A DNA stretch of 64,000 bases. Source: Variovorax saccharolyticus. GTDB taxonomy: Bacteria; Pseudomonadota; Gammaproteobacteria; Burkholderiales; Burkholderiaceae_C. Made by a program: the position numbers and the translations under genes. Positions 43,781 to 52,651 of the stretch are shown one piece after another. Below the pieces are notes generated by a model. That model did not search any database, had not been told where the DNA came from, and saw only the letters and a list, made by a program, of their open reading frames with translations. Within the stretch, counting starts at the first letter, position 1. Each line of letters begins with the position of its first letter. The stretch is taken from the NCBI RefSeq assembly GCF_030316765.1, contig NZ_JASZYT010000005.1, forward strand, positions 372,001 through 436,000. The letters are read 5' to 3'.

Positions 43781-43913
43781 GAGAAATGGGCCAGCGCTGT
43801 TCGCGTGGCCCATTGCAGGATTGTAGGTGGACTACGTGTTAACCCTTGGTTCAAGGGTCGATGGCGGCTATTCGACAGTTCTCGGGGTCGAGAGTCGTCG
43901 AATCCGCCAGGTT

Positions 43914-44858
43914 TCAGCGATAGCCCGTGTCGGTCGCGTTGTGGATGATCCACACCAGGTTGCCGCCCGAGATGTTGCCGAGGTTGCCGCCGGCGAAGAT
44001 CAGTCGGCCCTGGCCCTTGTAGGCGAGCTCGATCCGGGTCCGGTCGCCGCCGAAGTAGAAGGGGATGAAGGCCTTGCCGGTCACGTAGGCGCCCGAGTCG
44101 GTGGGCTGGCCCGCGATGTCGGTGACCTGCTTCAGGCTCATGCCGATCTGCAGCTGGGTGAACTTGGTGTTCGGCGCCGGGTTGCCGGTGATCTCGCCCT
44201 CGTAGTCGTTCATGCCCTTCACGGTGCGGCCGCTGCCGGCTTCGATCTTGCTCGAATCGATGACGTTGCCCTGGGCGTCCATGCCGGGCTTGGCGCCGGC
44301 GCGGGCAGCGGGAGCCGCTGCAGCTGCCGCGGCGGCCGGCGCGGGTGCGGCGGCGGCCGCGGGGGCCGGCTTCGGCGCCGGGACGGCCGCGACCGCGGGT
44401 GCGGGTGCGGGGCCGCAGCGGTCGAGCTGCAGCAGCGCGCGCTTGGTGTCGGCCGACCAGTCGACGCCGACGATCCGCGAGGAGACCTGGCCGCCCGCGA
44501 AGGTCTCGCCGTCGTCGCAGCGCAAGCGCACCGGATCGGCCGGACGCACGGCGAAGTCGTCGCCGGCACCCTTGACCTTGGTCACGCGGGTGCTCAGGTC
44601 CTTGCCGACCAGCGCCTTCTCGAGCTTGGCCTCGTCGCCGCGGGCGCCGCGCACCAGCTTCACGAGCTGGTCGTAGCTGATCTTGCCGGTGCTCGCCACC
44701 TCGGGCTTGACCGGGGCCGGCGCGGCAGCGACCGGCTCGGGTGCCGGAGCGGCGGCAGCGGGCTGGGCCGCCTGGTTCTTGGACTGGCCGGCACAGCCGG
44801 CGAGGACGGAAAGCGCGGCCACAACGGCGAGGGCGGTCGAAGGGGTTCTCAAGATCAC
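43914..44858 (-). CDS. Ala/Pro-rich lipoprotein with BamE-like C-terminus
   Basis: 314 residues. GTG at 44858 follows AGGAG by 9 bases and gives a compact lipoprotein signal (LAVVAALSVLAGC, Cys22). Two Ala/Pro-rich linkers separate a central domain (YDQLVKLVRGARGDEAKLEK, RLRCDDGETFAGGQV) from a C-terminal region with TKFTQLQIGMSLKQVTDIAG that resembles the SmpA/BamE/OmlA fold. ATG at 44888 is an in-frame alternative without a good ribosome binding site. Probably envelope-associated; function unknown. Confidence 0.65.
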   Translation of the reverse strand: MILRTPSTALAVVAALSVLAGCAGQSKNQAAQPAAAAPAPEPVAAAPAPVKPEVASTGKISYDQLVKLVRGARGDEAKLEKALVGKDLSTRVTKVKGAGDDFAVRPADPVRLRCDDGETFAGGQVSSRIVGVDWSADTKRALLQLDRCGPAPAPAVAAVPAPKPAPAAAAAPAPAAAAAAAAPAARAGAKPGMDAQGNVIDSSKIEAGSGRTVKGMNDYEGEITGNPAPNTKFTQLQIGMSLKQVTDIAGQPTDSGAYVTGKAFIPFYFGGDRTRIELAYKGQGRLIFAGGNLGNISGGNLVWIIHNATDTGYR

Positions 44859-44963
44859 GAAATAAGACTCCTGTAACGAAGTGTTCATTATTTCAGGATC
44901 TTGCAGGTCACTCCCGGCGCCCCCAGCTGCCGATGACCCGAACGCCCCGCCGATGGAGATTCC

Positions 44964-45401
44964 ATGACCGACAAGCTTCACATCGTCTGCCCGCACTGCC
45001 ACACCACGAACCGCGTGCAGGCGGCGCAGCTCGCGAGCGCGCCCGATTGCGGCAGCTGCCACCAGCCGCTGTTCGCCGGCCGCTCGACCGCCCTGGACGA
45101 GGCGGCCTTCGATCGCCACGTGGCGCGCAACGAGATCCCCGTGCTGGTCGATTTCTGGGCGCCGTGGTGCGGCCCGTGCCGCCAGATGGCGCCGGGCTTC
45201 GAGCAGGCGGCGGCGCAGCTGGAGCCGCGGGTGCGCCTCGCCAAGGTCGACACCGAGGCGGTGCCGGCCCTGGGCGCGCGCTTCAACATCCGCAGCATCC
45301 CCACGCTCGCGCTTTTCAAGGGCGGGCGCGAGGTGGCCCGCCAGGCGGGGGCCATGGGGGCGGGGGACATCGTCCGCTGGGTCGAGGCGTACAGCCGCTG
45401 A
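44964..45401 (+). CDS. trxC: Thioredoxin 2
   Basis: 145 residues. An N-terminal zinc ribbon with CPHC (Cys9, Cys12) and CGSC (Cys29, Cys32) precedes a thioredoxin domain with active site WCGPC (Cys69, Cys72) and cis-Pro in SIPTLALFKGG. This is the TrxC layout; the protein reduces cytosolic disulfides, and in E. coli its gene responds to oxidative stress. Single gene, divergent from the lipoprotein gene. Confidence 0.93.
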   Translation: MTDKLHIVCPHCHTTNRVQAAQLASAPDCGSCHQPLFAGRSTALDEAAFDRHVARNEIPVLVDFWAPWCGPCRQMAPGFEQAAAQLEPRVRLAKVDTEAVPALGARFNIRSIPTLALFKGGREVARQAGAMGAGDIVRWVEAYSR

Positions 45402-45510
45402 AGCTGCCGGGGATCGCCGGCGAGTGCCGCAGGCGACAGATCGGGATTGCGATGGCTTGCGGGCCCCACGGCGCCAAGTACAGTGCGCTCTGGGCCACCT
45501 GCTTCAATTC

Positions 45511-46068
45511 ATGACGTTCCAGCATCTGCAACTGACCGGCCCGCACGGCAGCCCTTATGTGCTGGGGCAGCGAATCGAGGTTTACGACGGCACCACGCTC
45601 ATCGGGCGGGTCCAGTCCGTGACCGTGAGCGCGGAGCGCGACGAAGTCCGGCTCGAGAACTTCCTGACCACCGACTTCGCCGATTTCCGCGCCAGGGCGC
45701 TGCCGAAACTGGTGCTTGCCGAGGTGGTGAGCTTCATCGCCGAACGCTATCCCTCGGTCCACGCCATCGGCATCGAACTGAGCCGCGACATCGAAGGCTA
45801 CGAAGGCCGCGAGGCGACGCTCGCCAGCGCCCGGGCCGACATCCTGCAGAGCATCGGGACCGATGGTGTTCGCATCAGTCCCAAGCCGCACGCCGGGCAG
45901 GCCGGCCACTTCGCGGTGACCGGCGTCTGGCGCTACGACAAGGCCAGCGTCGCCGCGCTCGGCGCGGTGCTCGAAGCCCAGCGCGCCGCTTACCGGGAGC
46001 GGATGGGGGCCGAGTCCCCGGTGCCGCCCCGGCCGACCTTGCGGCAGTTGCTGCGCAAGGATCGCTGA
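45511..46068 (+). CDS. Unknown conserved-looking protein
   Basis: 185 residues, soluble. The N-terminal half has beta-type pattern (YVLGQRIEVYDGTTLIGRVQ, then VTVSAERDEVRLENFL) and the C-terminal half is helical with GYEGREATLASARADILQSI. No signal, membrane segment or family motif recognised. Codon use is normal for the window. ATG at 45511 was chosen because upstream codons read through non-coding-looking sequence. Confidence 0.55.
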   Translation: MTFQHLQLTGPHGSPYVLGQRIEVYDGTTLIGRVQSVTVSAERDEVRLENFLTTDFADFRARALPKLVLAEVVSFIAERYPSVHAIGIELSRDIEGYEGREATLASARADILQSIGTDGVRISPKPHAGQAGHFAVTGVWRYDKASVAALGAVLEAQRAAYRERMGAESPVPPRPTLRQLLRKDR

Positions 46069-46095
46069 GGGGTCTCGCCGCTTGGACCCGGATGT

Positions 46096-46944
46096 TCACC
46101 CGCCCGGATCCACATAACCCAGCCGCAGGCTGGTCGCATGCGCCTCGCGCCGCACGGCGCTGGCGATCTTGCCGTCGACCGCCGGATCGAAGCCGCCGGT
46201 GGCGCCCAGGGCCGTGATCACCGCGCAGACACGCCCCGTGAAATCGAAGACCGGCGCGGCGACCGCGCTGATGCCGCGCAGGTAGGTGTCCTTGACCGTG
46301 GCGCAGCGCGCCGCCCGGACCTCGCGCCGCAGGACCTCGATCGGGTCCGCCGCGGGCAGCAGGGCGCGCATCTCGTCGCTGGCCGCCGCCAGTTCCTCGG
46401 TGGCGAGTTGCCGCACCCGCGCCTCGTCCAGCAGGCCCAGGAAGACCCGCCCCGTGGCCGACCACAGCAAGGACATCACCGAGCCGGCGCGCACGTTGAC
46501 CGTGACCGGCAGGCCGGGTTCCTCGAATCGCATGATGGTCGGCCCGCGGTTGCCCATCACGGCCACGAAGCAGGTGACCTCCAGGCTCTCCCGCAGGCGG
46601 ATCAGGGCCGGTTCGGCATGGCGGATCGGTTCGGCCTGGCGCATCGCCGCCAGGCCGATCCGGATCAGTTCGGGGCCGAGGACATAGCGCTGGGTCGTGA
46701 TGTCCTGGTCGACCAGGCCTTCCTGCATCAGGCTGGCGAGGTAGCGGTGGACCTTGGCCGGGCTCTCGCCCACGTGGGCGGCCAGGGCCGTGAGGCTGGC
46801 GCTGCCGCCGATCGCCGCCAGGCCCTTGAGCACCACCATGCCGGTTTCCGCGGATTGCACCCGCTGGCGGCGTTCGGGCACGCGCGAGGGCGGCGGAGTT
46901 TCGGGCGGCGGCGAGGGCGGCGAAGGCGGCGAGTTTTGGTTCAT
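46096..46944 (-). CDS. IclR-family regulator of the Bug/P450 locus
   Basis: 282 residues. After a Pro/Ser-rich N-terminal stretch, the winged helix (VVLKGLAAIGGSASLTALAA, then SPAKVHRYLASLMQEGLVDQ) and IclR effector domain (CFVAVMGNRGPTIMRFEEPG, SATGRVFLGLL, YLRGISAVAAPVFDFTG) follow. It is divergent from the Bug receptor gene at 47224 and probably controls the receptor, P450 and permease genes. ATG at 46944 chosen; a TTG at 46992 is possible. Confidence 0.85.
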   Translation of the reverse strand: MNQNSPPSPPSPPPETPPPSRVPERRQRVQSAETGMVVLKGLAAIGGSASLTALAAHVGESPAKVHRYLASLMQEGLVDQDITTQRYVLGPELIRIGLAAMRQAEPIRHAEPALIRLRESLEVTCFVAVMGNRGPTIMRFEEPGLPVTVNVRAGSVMSLLWSATGRVFLGLLDEARVRQLATEELAAASDEMRALLPAADPIEVLRREVRAARCATVKDTYLRGISAVAAPVFDFTGRVCAVITALGATGGFDPAVDGKIASAVRREAHATSLRLGYVDPGG

Positions 46945-47176
46945 CGATGGTGTCGTGCGCGTCGGGTCTGACGGCGCATCGTAATGAATCAACTCGCGCA
47001 GGCAAAAAAGAGAGCCATCGGTGGGTGGTCCACTCCGGATGGCTCTGGAGAGCCGCCGACCGTTGCCGATCGACGTACTTGCAACTCGTCCGTGTTGGAG
47101 CGCGGCGGGCGACGAATGTTCCTCATCGTGGCGTCCGGCCGGCGGCCGGGGATCAGTGGAAACCCGATCATTTGAT

Positions 47177-47189
47177 TACGCATTGCGTA
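47177..47189. promoter_or_regulatory. Candidate operator in the IclR/Bug gap
   Basis: TACGCA-t-TGCGTA is a perfect palindrome 35 bases before the Bug start codon, inside a clearly AT-richer stretch that probably holds the promoter. It is a plausible binding site for the divergent IclR regulator. The rest of the 279-bp gap shows no gene. Confidence 0.45.
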
Positions 47190-47223
47190 TAAGAATTACG
47201 CGATATTGACAAGGAGACCCCTG

Positions 47224-48417
47224 ATGAAGAAGTTGCTCGCCGCCGCACTGGTGGCCGTGCCGTTCCTCGCCGCCACCGTGGCCGCGCAGACGGCCTTTCC
47301 GTCGAAGCCGATCCGCTGGCTGGTGCCCTATGCAGCGGGCGGCGGCTCGGACTTCCTGGCGCGCACCATCGGGCAGCGGCTGTCGACCCAGGTCGGGCAG
47401 CCGGTCCTGGTCGACAACGAGCCCGGCGGCAACACGGCGCTGGCGGCGGCCGAGACCGCACGCGCGCCGGCCGATGGCTACACCGTGCTGTCGGCCGACA
47501 ACGGCACCCTGGTCTTCAACCCGGCGCTGTACAAGAGCCTCAGCTACAGCCCGGCCAAGGACCTGGCGCCGGTCACGCTGATGGGCCGCTTCCCGATGAT
47601 CCTGGTGGTCGGTCCCGCCAGCGACGCGGCCAGCGCGAAGGACTTCATCGCCAAGGCGAAGGCCAAGCCCGGCGGCACCAACTACGCCTCTGCCGGCGCC
47701 GGCAGTCCGCACCACCTGGCGATGGAACTGCTCAAGGTCGAGGCTGGCCTGTTCATGGTCCACGTGCCTTATCGCGGCGCCGCACCGGCGCTGGCGGATG
47801 TGGCCGGTGGCCAGGTGCCCGCGATGATGGTCGACCTGGCCGCGGGCGCCGGCTTCATCAAGGGCGGCAAGGTCAAGCCCCTGGCCGTGGCCAACCCGAC
47901 CCGCCTGCCGCAGTTGCCCGAGGTGCCGACTTTTGCCGAACTGGGCTTCAAGAACGTGGAAGCCGCCGCGCTGGTCGGCATGGTCGTGCCGGCGGCGACT
48001 CCGCCCGAGGTCATCGCCACGCTCAACAAGCAGGTGGTGGCCGCGATCCACGACCCGGCCGTGCATCAGCGCCTGATCGATTTCGGGGTCGAGCCGGTCG
48101 GCAACACGCCGGCCCAGTTCGCCGAGTTGCTGAAGAACGAAACGGCGCGCTGGCAGAAGCTAGGGCCTGTTCACACTACTTCCGGGGATCGCGTTGTCGA
48201 GCCAAGGGGCTGGATGCAAGGCGCCCGCGCGCAGCAAGGCTTGCGCCTTGCAAGCGCGGGCAACGCGGCAGACGGCCCCTTTGCTCGGCAACCCGAAGGG
48301 AAGGTATGCCAGGGCGTGCCACTCCGCGTTGCGCTCCTTGCATGTGCCAACGCACATGCGGCGTCGCGCGCCTTGATTGGCCCGCCCTGGCATACCTCTT
48401 CGCGACCCCGGAAGTAG
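47224..48417 (+). CDS. Bug/TctC-family receptor with 3' end replaced by an inserted element
   Basis: Signal peptide (LLAAALVAVPFLAATVAAQ) and Bug signatures (WLVPYAAGGGSDFLAR, DNEPGGNTALAAAE, VPYRGAAPALADV, LPEVPTFAELG) are intact. At codon ~313 (ARWQKL) a 268-bp element plus a TA duplication interrupts the frame; translation runs on about 84 element-encoded residues and stops in its right repeat. Removing the element and one TA restores KLILDLKITLD and a stop at 48460-48462, so the original receptor ended there. About nine native residues are lost, and function may survive. Confidence 0.8.
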   Translation: MKKLLAAALVAVPFLAATVAAQTAFPSKPIRWLVPYAAGGGSDFLARTIGQRLSTQVGQPVLVDNEPGGNTALAAAETARAPADGYTVLSADNGTLVFNPALYKSLSYSPAKDLAPVTLMGRFPMILVVGPASDAASAKDFIAKAKAKPGGTNYASAGAGSPHHLAMELLKVEAGLFMVHVPYRGAAPALADVAGGQVPAMMVDLAAGAGFIKGGKVKPLAVANPTRLPQLPEVPTFAELGFKNVEAAALVGMVVPAATPPEVIATLNKQVVAAIHDPAVHQRLIDFGVEPVGNTPAQFAELLKNETARWQKLGPVHTTSGDRVVEPRGWMQGARAQQGLRLASAGNAADGPFARQPEGKVCQGVPLRVALLACANAHAASRALIGPPWHTSSRPRK

Positions 48418-48430
48418 TGTGAACAGGCCC
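48163..48430. mobile_element. MITE-like element with 25-bp inverted ends and TA duplication
   Basis: Perfect 25-bp terminal inverted repeats (48163-48187 and 48406-48430, beginning GGGCCTGTTCACACTAC) are flanked by TA on both sides. Inside are two large hairpins: 48193-48292, with 16 of 18 outer pairs and nested GCCCGCGC/GCGCGGGC and GCAAGG/CCTTGC stems; and 48303-48396, with a perfect 14-bp outer stem (GGTATGCCAGGGCG) and a GCATGTGC/GCACATGC tip. No transposase gene. TA duplication suggests mobilisation by an IS630/Tc1-mariner-type transposase. Confidence 0.85.
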
Positions 48431-48472
48431 TAATCCTCGATCTCAAGATCACGCTCGACTGAGGACCTTTCG

Positions 48473-50827
48473 ATGACCACCTCGCATCCCGCCGCCGCCG
48501 CGCCCGCGCGCGGCTGCCCCTTCGCGTCGCAGCCGCTGTCGGGCCACCAGACGCCGACCGGCTGCCCGGTCAGCCAGCGCGCCGCCGACTTCGATCCCTT
48601 CGAGGATGGCTACCAGCAGGACCCGCCCGAGTACCTGCGCTGGGCGCGCGAGAAGGAGCCGATCTTCTGGAGCCCCAAGCTCGGCTACTGGGTGGTCACC
48701 CGCTACGAGGACATCAAGGCGATCTTCCGCGACAACATCACCTTCAGTCCGTCGATCGCGCTCGAGAAGATCACGCCGACCGGCGAGGAGGCGAACGCGG
48801 TGCTGGCCTCCTACGGCTTCGCGCTCAACCGAACCCTGGTCAACGAGGACGAGCCGGCCCACATGCCGCGCCGCCGCCTGCTGATGGAGCCGTTCACGCC
48901 CGAGGCGCTCAGGCACCACGAGCCGCTGGTTCGCGAGCTGGCGCGCGAGTACGTCGACCGCTTCATCGACGACGGCCGCGCCGACCTGGTCGACCAGATG
49001 CTGTGGGAGGTGCCGCTTACAGTGGCGCTGCACTTCCTCGGCGTGCCCGAGGAGGACATGGACACGCTGCGCAAGTACTCGATCGCCCACACGGTCAACA
49101 CCTGGGGCCGGCCGAAGCCGGAGGAGCAGGTGGCGGTGGCGCACGCGGTCGGCAACTTCTGGCAGTTCGCGGGCCAGGTGCTCGACAAGATGCGCCAGGA
49201 CCCGTCGGGCCCGGGCTGGATGCGCTACGGCATCCGCAAGCAGGTCGAGCACCCCGAGGTCGTGACGGATTCCTACCTGCACTCGATGATGATGGCCGGC
49301 ATCGTGGCCGCGCACGAGACCACCGCCAACGCCACGGCCAACGCGATGAAGCTGCTGCTGCAGCACCCCGACACCTGGCGCGAGATCTGCGAGGACCCGG
49401 GCCTGATCTCCAACGCGGTCGAGGAATGCCTGCGCCACAACGGCTCGGTGGCGGCCTGGCGGCGGCTGGTCACGAAGGAGGTCGAGGTCGGCGGTGCACT
49501 GCTGCCGGCCGGCTCCAAGCTGCTGATCGTGACCTCGTCGGCCAACCACGATTCGCAGCAGTTCGCCGATGCCGACCTGTTCGACATCCGGCGCGACAAC
49601 GCCAGCGACCACCTGACCTTCGGCTACGGATCGCACCAGTGCATGGGCAAGAACCTGGCGCGCATGGAGATCCAGATCTTCCTCGAGGAGTTCACGCGGC
49701 GCCTGCCGCACATGCGGCTGGCCGAGCAGCGCTTCAGCTACGTGCCCAACACCTCGTTCCGCGGGCCGGAGCACCTGTGGGTCGAGTGGGACCCGGCACA
49801 GAACCCCGAGCGCCGGCACCCCGGATTGCTCGATGTGCGCACGCCGGTGCGAGTCGGCGAACCCTCGCGCCATGCCGCGACCCGGACGCTGCTCGTGGAG
49901 CGCGCGACGCCGGCGGCCGAGGGCGTCCTCCGGCTGCGCCTGGTCGCGCCCGACGGACGGGCCTTGCCGCGCTGGACCCCGGGCGCGCACATCGACGTCG
50001 AATGCGGCGGCCCCGAGCTGTCGCGCCAGTACTCGCTGTGCGGCGACCCGGACGACGCGCAGGCGTGGGAGATCGCGGTGCTGCGCGAGGCCGATGGCCG
50101 CGGCGGCTCGGCCTGGATCCACGACCGGCTGAAGGCCGGCGACCGGCTGCGCGTGCGCGGTCCGCGCAACCACTTCCGGCTCGACGAGGCGGCCCGCAAG
50201 CTGATCCTGATCGCCGGCGGCATCGGCATCACGCCGGTGAGCGCGATGGCGCGGCGGGCCCGCGCGCTCGGCCTGGACTACCAGCTGCACTACAGCGGGC
50301 GCCGGCGCGGCGCGATGGCCCTGGTCGAGGAGCTGTCCGCGCTGCATGGCGACCGGCTGCACCTGCATGTCGGCGACGAAGGCCGGCGCTGCGACCTCGC
50401 GGCCCTGCTGGCGCAGCCCGAGGCGGCTACGCAGGTCTATGCCTGCGGACCGCAGCGCATGCTGCAGGCGCTCGAGGCCGCCTGCGCCGGCTGGCCCGAG
50501 GACGCGCTCCGGATCGAGCACTTCGCCTCGACCGTCGGCACGCTGGACGCAAGCCGCGAGCACGCTTTCGAGGTCGAGCTCAGGGACTCCGGCATCACGG
50601 TGCCGGTCCCGGCCGACCGGACCCTGCTGAGCGCGCTGCGGGCCGCCAATGTCGACATCCCGAGCGATTGCGAGGAAGGCCTGTGCGGCACCTGCGAGGT
50701 GCGCGTGCTCGGCGGCGAAGTGGACCACCGCGACCTGGTCCTGACCCGTGCCGAGCGCGAGACGCAGACACGCATGATGAGCTGTTGCTCGCGGGCCCGG
50801 GGAGGGCGGCTGGTGCTGGAGCTCTGA
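48473..50827 (+). CDS. Self-sufficient cytochrome P450 (CYP116B type)
   Basis: 784 residues, the length of P450-phthalate reductase fusions. P450 part (1-450): I-helix AAHETTANAT, and heme loop FGYGSHQCMG with Cys390. Reductase part: FMN site RQYSLCGDP, NADH site LILIAGGIGITPVSAM and CGPQ. C-terminal [2Fe-2S] ferredoxin: CEEGLCGTCEVRVLGG and a later Cys in MMSCCSR. Electrons pass from NADH via FMN and the cluster to heme within one chain. Native substrate unknown. ATG lies 10 bases after the ancestral Bug stop, with GAGGA upstream; operon member. Confidence 0.92.
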   Translation: MTTSHPAAAAPARGCPFASQPLSGHQTPTGCPVSQRAADFDPFEDGYQQDPPEYLRWAREKEPIFWSPKLGYWVVTRYEDIKAIFRDNITFSPSIALEKITPTGEEANAVLASYGFALNRTLVNEDEPAHMPRRRLLMEPFTPEALRHHEPLVRELAREYVDRFIDDGRADLVDQMLWEVPLTVALHFLGVPEEDMDTLRKYSIAHTVNTWGRPKPEEQVAVAHAVGNFWQFAGQVLDKMRQDPSGPGWMRYGIRKQVEHPEVVTDSYLHSMMMAGIVAAHETTANATANAMKLLLQHPDTWREICEDPGLISNAVEECLRHNGSVAAWRRLVTKEVEVGGALLPAGSKLLIVTSSANHDSQQFADADLFDIRRDNASDHLTFGYGSHQCMGKNLARMEIQIFLEEFTRRLPHMRLAEQRFSYVPNTSFRGPEHLWVEWDPAQNPERRHPGLLDVRTPVRVGEPSRHAATRTLLVERATPAAEGVLRLRLVAPDGRALPRWTPGAHIDVECGGPELSRQYSLCGDPDDAQAWEIAVLREADGRGGSAWIHDRLKAGDRLRVRGPRNHFRLDEAARKLILIAGGIGITPVSAMARRARALGLDYQLHYSGRRRGAMALVEELSALHGDRLHLHVGDEGRRCDLAALLAQPEAATQVYACGPQRMLQALEAACAGWPEDALRIEHFASTVGTLDASREHAFEVELRDSGITVPVPADRTLLSALRAANVDIPSDCEEGLCGTCEVRVLGGEVDHRDLVLTRAERETQTRMMSCCSRARGGRLVLEL

Positions 50828-50936
50828 GCGGGAAGGCGGCGCCGGACGCGGCTCGCCGCTATGATCGCGCGGCAGTCGACGACCCCTCGGGTTGATTCGG
50901 CCCCGCGCCCATCCACCCACCAACGATCGGAAGTCG

Positions 50937-52646
50937 ATGTCGCACAAGCCTGCGGGGCTCATCTACGGTGTCGACGACATACCGCCTCTGGGCGTCAACA
51001 TCCTCAGCGGGCTCCAGCAGGTCGGCCTGATGTCGATCTTCCTGGTCTACCCGGTGCTGATCGCGCAGGCCGCCGGCAGCAGCCCCGAGGTGACCGCGGC
51101 CCTGGTCAGCGCCACGCTGGTCGCGCTGGCCGTCGGGACCCTGCTGCAGGTCGTCACCATCGGACCCTTCGGTTCGGGCTATCTGTGCCAGCCCTCTCCC
51201 AGCGTGGTCTACATCGTGCCGTCGCTGGTGGCGGCGCACACCGGCGACCTGTCGGTGGTGTTCGGCATGACGATGCTGGCCGGGCTGTTCGAGATGGCGC
51301 TGGCCCGCGTCCTGCCGCGCCTGCGGCCGCTCTTCACGCCCGAGATCACCGGCCTGGTGGTGCTGATGGCCGGCATCTCGGTGGGCGTCGTCGGCCTGCG
51401 CACTGCGCTGCGGAGCTCGCACGCGGACAGCGTGCCGGACCAGGTCGACCTGCTGCTCGGCCTCGGCACGCTCGGGCTCATGGTGGCGCTGAACGTCTGG
51501 GGTCGCGGCGGGCTGCGCGTGTTCAGCGTGCTGATCGGCCTGGCTGCCGGCTACCTGGCCGGCTGGGCGCTGGGGCGGCTCGACGCCCACGAACTGGTCC
51601 AGGTGGCGGCGGCCCCCCTGATCGCGGCGCCGGCGCTGGGCCACGTGGGCTGGTCCTTCGATGCCGGCCTGGCGGTGCCGTTCCTGATCGCCGCGGTGGC
51701 GGCGGCGTTGAAGGTGATCGGCAACGTGACCATCTCGCAGAAGGCCAACCAGGTGGGTTGGGTGCGCGCCGACATGCGGTCCATCAGCCGCGGCGTGCTG
51801 GCCGACGGCCTGGGCTCGGTGGTGGCCGGCGCGATCGGCTCGGCCGGCATCAATTCGTCGACCGGCGCGGTCGGCCTGGCGACGGCCACCGGCGTGGCCA
51901 GCCGCCGCATCGGCTGGTCGGTGGCGGGGCTCTTGCTGCTGTTCGCCTTCGTGCCCAAGCTGGGCCTGCTGTTCAACTCGATTCCGCGGCCGGTGCTCGG
52001 CGCGGCGCTGGTGTTCTCGTCCACCTTCATCGTCATCAACGGCCTGGTCATCATGACGTCGCGGCTGCTGGATTCACGCAAGACGCTGGTGATCGGCCTG
52101 GCGATCGTCTTCGGCCTGGCGGTGGAGATCTTCCCGGGCCTGCTGGTCGTGCTGCCGGCGGCACTGCGGCCTTCGTTCGGCAACTCGCTGGTCTTCGGCA
52201 CGCTGGTGGGCCTCGGGCTCAACCTGCTGTTTCGCATCGGCCTGCGCCGAAGCGTGTCGATGACGGTGGGGCCGGGCGCGATCGACCCCGACGCGCTCGA
52301 TCAGTTCCTCGACGTGCAGGGCGCGGCCTGGGGGGCACGCCACGACGTCATCGAGCGCGCCAAGTTCAACCTCGTGCAGTCGATCGAGACGCTGGTGTCG
52401 AGCCGTGTCGCTTCCGGTCCGCTCGAGATCGAGGCCTCGTTCGACGAGTTCAACCTCGACCTGCGGGTGTCCTACGAGGGCGAGCAGCTCGACCTGCCGG
52501 AGCAGCGGCCGACCATCGAGGAGATCATCGAGTCGGACGCCGGCGAGCGCCGGCTGGCCGGCTTCCTGTTGCGGCAGTTCGCCGACCGCGTGACCTCCAG
52601 GCGCGCGGGCAGCCGCGCGACCGTCGGGTTCCACTTCGACCACTGA
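50937..52646 (+). CDS. NCS2 purine/pyrimidine permease with extra C-terminal domain
   Basis: 569 residues. Residues 1-425 form an NCS2 (xanthine/uracil permease) transporter with about 12-14 membrane segments: IYGVDDIPPLGVNILSGLQQ, GYLCQPSPSVVYIVPSLVA, NVTISQKANQ and GSAGINSSTGAVGLATATGV. Residues ~430-569 are soluble and resemble a histidine-kinase-like ATPase fold (AKFNLVQSIETLV, FDEFNLDLRVSYEG, GFLLRQFADRVTSR). Such a tail is not part of ordinary NCS2 proteins. It follows the P450 gene and may import the P450 pathway substrate, possibly a purine-like heterocycle. Confidence 0.8.
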   Translation: MSHKPAGLIYGVDDIPPLGVNILSGLQQVGLMSIFLVYPVLIAQAAGSSPEVTAALVSATLVALAVGTLLQVVTIGPFGSGYLCQPSPSVVYIVPSLVAAHTGDLSVVFGMTMLAGLFEMALARVLPRLRPLFTPEITGLVVLMAGISVGVVGLRTALRSSHADSVPDQVDLLLGLGTLGLMVALNVWGRGGLRVFSVLIGLAAGYLAGWALGRLDAHELVQVAAAPLIAAPALGHVGWSFDAGLAVPFLIAAVAAALKVIGNVTISQKANQVGWVRADMRSISRGVLADGLGSVVAGAIGSAGINSSTGAVGLATATGVASRRIGWSVAGLLLLFAFVPKLGLLFNSIPRPVLGAALVFSSTFIVINGLVIMTSRLLDSRKTLVIGLAIVFGLAVEIFPGLLVVLPAALRPSFGNSLVFGTLVGLGLNLLFRIGLRRSVSMTVGPGAIDPDALDQFLDVQGAAWGARHDVIERAKFNLVQSIETLVSSRVASGPLEIEASFDEFNLDLRVSYEGEQLDLPEQRPTIEEIIESDAGERRLAGFLLRQFADRVTSRRAGSRATVGFHFDH

Positions 52647-52651
52647 AGGCG

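Noticed and set aside
48180..48417. Extended C-terminus of the Bug receptor as a real extra domain
   Set aside because: The extension is encoded entirely by the inserted element, including its inverted repeat, and is absent from the restored gene.
48449..50962. Long leftward open frame opposite the P450 gene
   Set aside because: Same composition artefact; the rightward strand carries complete P450, reductase and ferredoxin motifs.
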